Program-made: the position numbers and the translations under genes
Source of the DNA: Acinetobacter ursingii DSM 16037 = CIP 107286
GTDB lineage: Bacteria > Pseudomonadota > Gammaproteobacteria > Pseudomonadales > Moraxellaceae
Length of the DNA stretch: 50,999 nt
Reading direction: 5' to 3'
NCBI RefSeq assembly: GCF_000368825.1
Contig: NZ_KB849713.1
Span: forward strand, 1,675 to 52,673
Shown here: piece by piece, positions 45,754-50,999 of the stretch
Layout of the letters: each line of letters starts with the position of its first letter
Position numbering within the stretch: the stretch's first letter is position 1
Notes under the pieces: model-generated
Database searches by the model: none
Seen by the model: only the letters and a program-made list of their open reading frames with translations
What the model was told of the DNA's origin: nothing

Positions 45754-46680
45754 AAGCCTACACACAAAATCTACCGCACAACCAATTGGCCCGCATATAA
45801 CCGAGCTCTCATTAATCGTGGGAATATTGCCATTTGGTTCAATCCAAAAACACAATGGTATGCAGAACCACAAGGCAAACAAGGTCGAAGTCAAACCTAC
45901 TCCGACATAGCGATTCAATGCTGTTTGATGATCAAATCTCTATTTAGACTCACTTTACGCATGGTCACTGGCTTTGTCCAAAGCTTAATTAAACTTTGCG
46001 GATTAGATTGGACAGCACCAGACTTCACGACGCTTTGTAGAAGACAAAAGTATATTGATATTCGAATTAGCTACCAGAAAAGTCGTGATGGGTTACAGCT
46101 ACTCGTCGACTCTACGGGTTTAAAATTTTTAGGTGAAGACGAATGGAAGCGTAAGAAACATCAGCCTGAATATCGTCGGCAATGGCGTAAACTGCATATT
46201 GGTATAGATGCTAAAACCCTACAAATACGAGCTGTTCAGCTTACAACCAATAACGTAAGTGATTCACAAGTCCTTGGTGATTTACTGGATCAAATCCCGT
46301 TGGATGAGCAGATTGATTCAGTCTATACAGACGGAGCTTATGACACCAAGCAATGTCGTCAGGTTATTGCAGATCGGCAAGCACACGCAGTGATTCCACC
46401 AAGAAAAAATGCCAAGCCTTGGAAAGATAAAAAAGCTCATTCGCTAGAGCGAAATGAATTACTTCGCGCTGTTAAACGTTTAGGCAGGACACTATGGAAA
46501 AAATGGTCGGGCTATCATCAGCAAAGTCTGGTTGAAACCAAGATGCACTGCATTAAATTATTAGGCGATAAACTCAGTGCTAGGAACTTTCAAAGCCAAG
46601 TCAACGAAGTACATGCCCGTATAGCCATTTTAAATAAATTTACAGAATTAGGCCGACCTCATACCCAAGTTGTCACTTAA
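45754..46680 (+). pseudogene. IS5-family transposase without its start codon
   Basis: Apart from the missing first two codons the frame is open for about 308 aa, with the DDE core (LLVDSTGLKFLGEDEWKRKK; YTDGAYDTKQCRQVIADRQA; LVETKMHCIKLLGDKLSARN). It is the best-preserved member of this IS5 type in the window. Translation could only begin from sequence inside the IS3 end, so it is probably silent. Confidence 0.8.
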
Positions 46681-46733
46681 ATTTGAGCAACTTAGGAAAG
46701 CTCTATTTTTAAAATCTTTATGCAACAAAGCCA
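45754..46733 (+). mobile_element. IS5-family element lacking its left end
   Basis: The transposase frame starts at KPTHKIYR directly after the IS3 end, and the right terminal repeat (TTTATGCAACAAAGCC) ends at 46733. The left terminal repeat, promoter and start codon are absent. Confidence 0.85.
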
Positions 46734-47021
46734 TTTAATGTTAAAAATCATGCAAGAAAATGAAATCTGGTTGAAATAGCCTAAGTATGTTGAAAGGGGT
46801 ATTGTTTAGAAATTTCCTTGTTATAAGTAAACTGTCTTTATGAAAAGCATCATGCTGACTTTGATTCATAATAAGGGGAATTTAAAAGCTTTAGCATCAT
46901 AGTTTGATTACTGGATTTTAGACAATAGTGTGAAGATTAGCGCTTTGGTAAATCGATGAGCTAAAGTGTTGTAGTCCAAACTCGATCTGACAGTTACCCA
47001 TTTTTTAATGGGCTTGTTAAG

Positions 47022-47097
47022 TTAAATTTGAGCTAAATTATTCTCAGCCCAAATCCGCTTCCAATCAAATAATGATTCAAGTGGCGTGCGGCCACTG
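47022..47097 (-). pseudogene. Short coding remnant, possibly transposase C-terminus
   Basis: A minus-strand frame reads SGRTPLESLFDWKRIWAENN, then LAQI and a stop. The RTPLESL pattern recalls the tails of integrase-core transposases, but the family is not certain. 46734-47021 shows no gene, RNA or repeat that I can support. Confidence 0.3.
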
Positions 47098-47103
47098 CTC
47101 AAT

Positions 47104-47322
47104 CTAATTCACAGTACCTAAAACAGGTATCAACTTCGGTCCAGCCATTCTCGCTTTGCTAATGATCTCCACCAGTTCAGCATAAGTCAGTTCAAACTTA
47201 TCCTAGCTATCAAAAACATAAACCATGTTCTTGCCTTCATGTTCAGCTGGAGTAGGTGGTACAAAACGTTTCGGGATAAGAAGCTGTGCGAGTTGTTCAT
47301 CAGTTAATTTAAATAAGTGCAT
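47104..47322 (-). pseudogene. Small unknown gene after umuC, with internal stop
   Basis: The frame starts at ATG 47322, 4 bp beyond the umuC stop, and reads MHLFKLTDEQLAQLLIPKRF, then VPPTPAEHEGKNMVYVFDS, an in-frame TAG (47203-47205) and DKFELTYAELVEIISKARMA to a stop at 47104. The tight spacing suggests a third gene of the umuDC operon. It is not recognised. A single substitution would repair the frame. Confidence 0.5.
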
Positions 47323-47326
47323 GTTT

Positions 47327-48622
47327 TTATCCCACTCTTGGTAAGTCTGACCATTTGGTTAAATACGATGGTGATCTAAGGTTTTGATTCATGTGCCATG
47401 AGGCTTCTTGATTGTTGGCAATTCCCAATGTGACGAGATTCTTCCCAAACCGTTCACTGATGGCTTCGATGGCATCTGAAAGTTTTTCGCGTTCATGCCT
47501 ATGTGAATAGTCCGTGAATAGATCGGGTACAAATTTGGATTTATCCGTAATTTCGAGCAGCACGATTCCCGCCTTTTTATACTTAAAACCCTTCTTAAAT
47601 ATCTGATCGATACCTTTCATTGCTGCCTTGGTGATGAGTAATAAGTCGTCTGTATGCTCATGCATCTGAACCACGATATATGGCGAGTAGCGCTCGGACT
47701 TATCAAAGCGACTGGTTTGGATATAGACCCCAATCATTTTGCAGATTGAGCCATCTTCCCGCATTCGCTTTACGGCTCGAGCAACATAAAGCCGGACAGA
47801 TGCTTTGATGTCATCCATTTCATAGACTGGGTTCCCATATGAACGACTGCTGATGATTTGCTTCTTCGCTACCGCATCATCACTCAGGTCAATACAAGAA
47901 AGGCCTTGTAGCTCAAGCACCGTCTTTTCCATCACGATACTGAACTGCTTTTTGATTTCTTTAGGATTGGCATTGATCAGATCTAGAACAGATTGAATAC
48001 CCATGGCATTGAGCTTCTTGCAGTTCTGCCTGCCAACGCCCCAAACTTCGGATACATTCACTTGTGCGAGTAGCATCTCTGTAGAGCACGGGTCCATATG
48101 GGCCAGATTACAGACCCCATTGAAGAACTTGTTCTTTTTGGCGAGATGATTGGCAATCTTGGCTTCAGTTTTAGAGCGACCGATTCCAATGCAGCAGGGT
48201 AGTCCTAACCAACGCCAAGCTTTAGCCCTCATATCTTGCGCATATTCAGTCAGGTCAAATAGATGCTCATAAGCTGTGAGCTTTAGGAAACATTCATCAA
48301 TGGAATAGACCTCTTGGTCTCCTGGTGCAACATAGTCCCCAAGCAGCTCCATAAAGCGCTTGGACATTTCGCCATATAAGGAGAAATTACTTGATAGCAC
48401 CTGAATGTCATGTTGCTTGATCAGATCCTGAATTTGAAATACAGGAACACCCATTTTAATCCCGAGGTCTTTCGCTTCTTGGCTTCTGGCCACCGCACAG
48501 CCATCATTGTTGCTGAGCACGATGGTCGGGCGATCATTCAAGGCAGGATTAAACACACGTTCACACGAGACGTAGCAATTATTCACGTCGACTAACGCGA
48601 ATATTTCATTTTCACTTTTCAT
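47327..48622 (-). CDS. umuC: UmuC, DNA polymerase V catalytic subunit
   Basis: This 431-aa Y-family polymerase has the metal ligands D12 ([17 protein letters not shown]) and the [10 protein letters not shown] site near residue 106, the HhH motif [18 protein letters not shown], and a complete little-finger/C-terminal region ([10 protein letters not shown] onward). Length is normal for plasmid-borne UmuC. With UmuD' it performs error-prone translesion synthesis. It lies 14 bp downstream of umuD in one operon. It differs clearly from the shortened UmuC at 20230-21285. Confidence 0.93.
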   Translation of the reverse strand: MKSENEIFALVDVNNCYVSCERVFNPALNDRPTIVLSNNDGCAVARSQEAKDLGIKMGVPVFQIQDLIKQHDIQVLSSNFSLYGEMSKRFMELLGDYVAPGDQEVYSIDECFLKLTAYEHLFDLTEYAQDMRAKAWRWLGLPCCIGIGRSKTEAKIANHLAKKNKFFNGVCNLAHMDPCSTEMLLAQVNVSEVWGVGRQNCKKLNAMGIQSVLDLINANPKEIKKQFSIVMEKTVLELQGLSCIDLSDDAVAKKQIISSRSYGNPVYEMDDIKASVRLYVARAVKRMREDGSICKMIGVYIQTSRFDKSERYSPYIVVQMHEHTDDLLLITKAAMKGIDQIFKKGFKYKKAGIVLLEITDKSKFVPDLFTDYSHRHEREKLSDAIEAISERFGKNLVTLGIANNQEASWHMNQNLRSPSYLTKWSDLPRVG

Positions 48623-48636
48623 GGTTATTCTTCTTT

Positions 48637-49263
48637 TTATGAGCGGTGATAAATACGTTTTAAATTAAAAGTCACCACACCCCAGATTGAGATGGTCTGA
48701 CTGTCATCAGGGATGATGTGATTGTAGTTAGGATTTTCAGCCTTCAACCAAAGTTCTGGAAGCGGATAATCTTCATCGCCAAATATCTCTTTGGTTTCGG
48801 ACTTTGACATCTTATTGGTGATCATCAGCCGCTTAATTGTCGAGGCATTGTTATCAATCAGGGCAATAACAATATCGTAATGCTTGGCTTCAATACTGCG
48901 ATCAATAATGATTGGATCATTAATCTCTAGGCCAGCATCAAGCATGGATTCACTGTCTACATAAGCAATGAACGTAGAAATCGGGTTGTGAATCAGGAAC
49001 TCATTCAGATCGAGCGCTTTGTCTTGCTCATCCTTGGTGCTGAAGGCTGGGCCTGCAGGGATGCGCTCTAAAGAGACGGGAATGGATACTTTAGATTTGG
49101 GTAGAACTGCAGTAAGCCCTAACTGCGCAACCAGTTCATTTTGAACAGCGATTTGTTCAAGCACGGTATTGATGGTAGGGCTTGGCTTACCCTCTGGACC
49201 CATGAGCTCTTGTAAAGATGACCATGCGTCGTCAGAGAAGTAGATAGGCAACTTCTTAGACAT
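48637..49263 (-). CDS. umuD: UmuD with long N-terminus (Acinetobacter type)
   Basis: This 208-aa protein is about 65 residues longer than E. coli UmuD, as in Acinetobacter UmuD/UmuDAb proteins. The self-cleavage site is probably A70-G71 (RIPAGPAF), with catalytic S106 (DSESMLDAG) and K144 (STIKRL). A short insertion separates the lysine region from the WLKAENPNY motif. The N-terminal extension may bind DNA (in UmuDAb it makes the protein a LexA-like repressor), but no clear operator is seen at 49264-49374. Confidence 0.9.
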   Translation of the reverse strand: MSKKLPIYFSDDAWSSLQELMGPEGKPSPTINTVLEQIAVQNELVAQLGLTAVLPKSKVSIPVSLERIPAGPAFSTKDEQDKALDLNEFLIHNPISTFIAYVDSESMLDAGLEINDPIIIDRSIEAKHYDIVIALIDNNASTIKRLMITNKMSKSETKEIFGDEDYPLPELWLKAENPNYNHIIPDDSQTISIWGVVTFNLKRIYHRS

Positions 49264-49374
49264 GTGATACTCCTACGCTACGAGACGTGTTTGGAAGTAG
49301 AATTTGTCTAAATAGGATATTACTAACAACGTTTGAAAATCAAATTTAAAAAGTTGTGGATAAACAAGGATGCG

Positions 49375-50016
49375 TCAGAATAAGACGTTTTGTTTCTGCT
49401 CATCGCGTGGAAAAGTGATGAATTCATCGGGCAGTTGAAAAAAATATTCATGCGCGTGTTCATGATCTGCAGTCAGCCAGTCTTTTCTGTACTGCTGTGG
49501 AATAACGATGATGGAGCGTTTTTCATCCATCGGTGCATGGAATTGCTTCATGAAGGGGTGATGATCCGAATTGATGGTCAACATTGAAAAGGAACGTACC
49601 TTATTGCCATCAATCGCCGCATCATCATAGATCCCTGCAACCGTGAAAGGCTGATCATCTTTACGCTTGATGGTGTACCAGTATGGCTTGCCATTGATGT
49701 ATTTGGGTTCGTAGAACTCTTGCACAGGGACTAGGCAGAACTTGCTGTATTTCCATGAGTGTCGAAAGCTGGGCTTATCAGCTACAGACTCGGTACGTGC
49801 ATTATAAGTGTGGCTGCTAAATTTCAATTCTTTCGCCCAACTCGGAAGTAATCCAAACTTTGCGATATCAAGTTCCAAATGTTCTGAGCCATTCAAGATG
49901 ATTGGAGCGTGATAAGAAGGAAAGACATGATCCTTAAGCTCAAGATCGAACTGGCTAGTATCGACACCCAAAAGCATCAAATTTCTTTTACTTGGAAATA
50001 GGTAATTCGAGCACAT
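49375..50016 (-). CDS. SRAP (YedK/HMCES-type) SOS-associated peptidase-fold protein
   Basis: The ATG at 50016 gives the invariant C2 needed to crosslink abasic sites (MCSNYLFP), with an AAAGG ribosome-binding site; a longer frame lacks this. The family motifs YNARTESV, FCLVPVQEFYEP, FTVAGIYD and FHAPMDEKRSIIVI are present. 213 aa is normal. SRAP proteins shield abasic sites in single-stranded DNA. Its position just upstream of umuDC, on the same strand, makes a DNA-damage response cluster, with 111 bp between genes that could hold a damage-inducible promoter for umuD. Confidence 0.9.
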   Translation of the reverse strand: MCSNYLFPSKRNLMLLGVDTSQFDLELKDHVFPSYHAPIILNGSEHLELDIAKFGLLPSWAKELKFSSHTYNARTESVADKPSFRHSWKYSKFCLVPVQEFYEPKYINGKPYWYTIKRKDDQPFTVAGIYDDAAIDGNKVRSFSMLTINSDHHPFMKQFHAPMDEKRSIIVIPQQYRKDWLTADHEHAHEYFFQLPDEFITFPRDEQKQNVLF

Positions 50017-50185
50017 GATTATCATACCTTTAAGTGTCACATTTCGAATTATTTGCCTTAAAATTCCATAACGGAATGTACCAATATTTGAATGATAGGT
50101 AAGAAAATACAATTAGACAGACTATAAGCAACAAATCAAGAGTCGTGAACTTTTGTCCTTCACGTACTAAAACTAATGAAAATGC

Positions 50186-50455
50186 ACAAACAGGCAGATT
50201 CAAACATGAGGAGCGACAGTTTCAAAAGCCTTATGATAATCAAAAATTTGAGCAAACTTCTCTAATGGTGTAAGCCAATCTAACTCTTTTCTAGGACGAG
50301 TATTCAGTGACATGGCAACTTGATTTAAATAATGCTGATCTACCTGATTTAAATCAATCCCTTTAGGTAAATATTGCCTAATTAAACCATTCATATTTTC
50401 GCATGTGCCTTTCTGCCATGGTGAATGTAGGTCGACATTGAGTAAAGCAGGCATT
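50186..50455 (-). mobile_element. IS30-family fragment (different type)
   Basis: 84 C-terminal codons are open: DLHSPWQKGTCENMNGLIRQ, then SLNTRPRKELDWLTPLEKFA, with the catalytic E (CENMNG). It is distinct from the IS30 at 9083 and closer in style to ISAba125-like elements. A terminal-repeat-like GCAGATTCAAAC lies near 50192. 50017-50185 shows no gene. Confidence 0.75.
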
Positions 50456-50460
50456 GAGCA

Positions 50461-50793
50461 TTTATTTGTTAAAAATTTAGAGAATGTGCAAGGGGTGAAC
50501 GCGATATTATCGATTTCTCAATTACTTACGCAAAAGACCGTGATGGCCGCTTATCTATGAATTTTGGTACGCTTAACCGTCAAGGTGGTCAGCGCCGTCT
50601 AAATGTAGCAATTACTAGTGCTCGTCAAGGATTACATGTTGTCTCGGCCTTAAGTCCAGAAGAAATTAATTTGGCACGCACCAATAGTGAGGGTGTAAGG
50701 GATCTAAAAGATTTCTTGGTTTTTGCTCGTAGTGGTCAGCTGCATTTAAATTATGCTGATCAAAGCAAACAGCAGACTAAAAAGAATTTGTAA
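50461..50793 (+). pseudogene. Superfamily 1 helicase C-terminal fragment
   Basis: The frame reads HLFVKNLENVQG, then after an apparent one-base loss near 50498 ERDIIDFSITYAKDRDGRLS, NFGTLNRQGGQRRLNVAITS and ARQGLHVVSALSPEEINLAR. These are helicase motifs V and VI of the large AAA_12/DUF4011-type helicases, some of which act in phage defence. Only about 110 residues of what is usually over 1000 remain, between an IS30 fragment and an IS3 end. Confidence 0.65.
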
Positions 50794-50798
50794 AGTAC

Positions 50799-50999
50799 TG
50801 AACCGTACCGGGTTTGTCGGAGAGTCAATATTCTGAGAGACTATCCCGATGACAAAATTAAAATATACCCCTGAAATCAGAGAAAGAGCGGTTCAATTAC
50901 TAATTGAATCTGAAAAAGATTATCCTTCTACTTGGGCAGCAATCACAGCTATTGCTCCTAAAATCGGTTGTACTCCTGAAACATTGCGTGTTTGGTATT
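50799..50999 (+). mobile_element. IS3-family element, start (runs off the window)
   Basis: Starts with TGAACCGTACCGGGTTTGTC at 50799, with the orfA ATG at 50849 and 50 codons visible, matching the copy at 44431-45753. It is in the opposite orientation to the fragment at 1-95, so the two window ends are not halves of one element. Confidence 0.9.

Noticed and set aside
49264..49374. SOS or UmuDAb operator upstream of umuD
   Set aside because: A TTGAAAA-like half is present, but I find no convincing inverted partner, so no operator is annotated.
1..50999. Window as a complete circular plasmid closed through the IS3 ends
   Set aside because: The IS3 pieces at the two window ends are in opposite orientations and overlap in content, so they cannot be two halves of one element.

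Overview
The window looks like part of a multireplicon-style plasmid from Acinetobacter or a close Moraxellaceae relative. The evidence is low GC, an extended Acinetobacter-type UmuD, XerC/XerD (pdif-type) sites, a RepB/Rep_3 initiator with an iteron origin next to parAB, and an insertion-sequence load typical of that genus. The genus is an inference; no chromosomal housekeeping gene and no rRNA or tRNA gene is visible.

Layout. 1-4.2 kb: IS3 end, P4-type integrase, decayed IS3, two small genes, decayed IS5. 4.2-12.1 kb: a rearranged block with three identical 1461-bp ISNCY (IS1202-like) copies that share the same broken transposase, a 2025-bp inverted repeat carrying an unknown 141-aa gene, a vapBC module with pdif-like sites nearby, and an intact IS30. 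12.1-14.6 kb: an RHH regulator plus hicAB between 37-bp inverted repeats, then IS256. 14.9-20.0 kb: a cargo island (class-III aminotransferase, AraC regulator, APH-fold kinase, FadL-type porin) with two matching operator-like sites. 20.2-25.3 kb: broken umuDC, Rieske oxygenase and MpaB-like fragments cut by two IS3 elements. 25.4-32.6 kb: a second catabolic island (OmpW-like porin split by an IS1595 element, amidase, AraC regulator, and a PhyH dioxygenase-RidA-FMN reductase operon). 33.2-37.1 kb: plasmid backbone, parAB between two matching palindromes (likely parS), Rep, and an iteron origin with a DnaA box. 37.1-38.4 kb: IS debris. 38.6-44.3 kb: a two-gene unit ending in a 1680-aa protein with a C-terminal tyrosine recombinase domain. 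44.3-46.7 kb: nested IS3 and IS5. 47.0-50.0 kb: complete umuDC and an SRAP peptidase gene. 50.2-51 kb: IS30 and helicase fragments and the start of another IS3 copy.

How it fits together. The backbone (Rep, iterons, parAB, vapBC, hicAB) replicates and stabilises the plasmid. The two metabolic islands and the mutagenesis/SOS genes are cargo. ISs and their remnants border almost every block and explain most truncations. The most unusual signals are (a) a 22-23-nt quasi-palindrome found inside four decayed transposase genes of three IS families, three times with a net gain of 14 nt over the intact or expected sequence, and (b) the giant recombinase pair.
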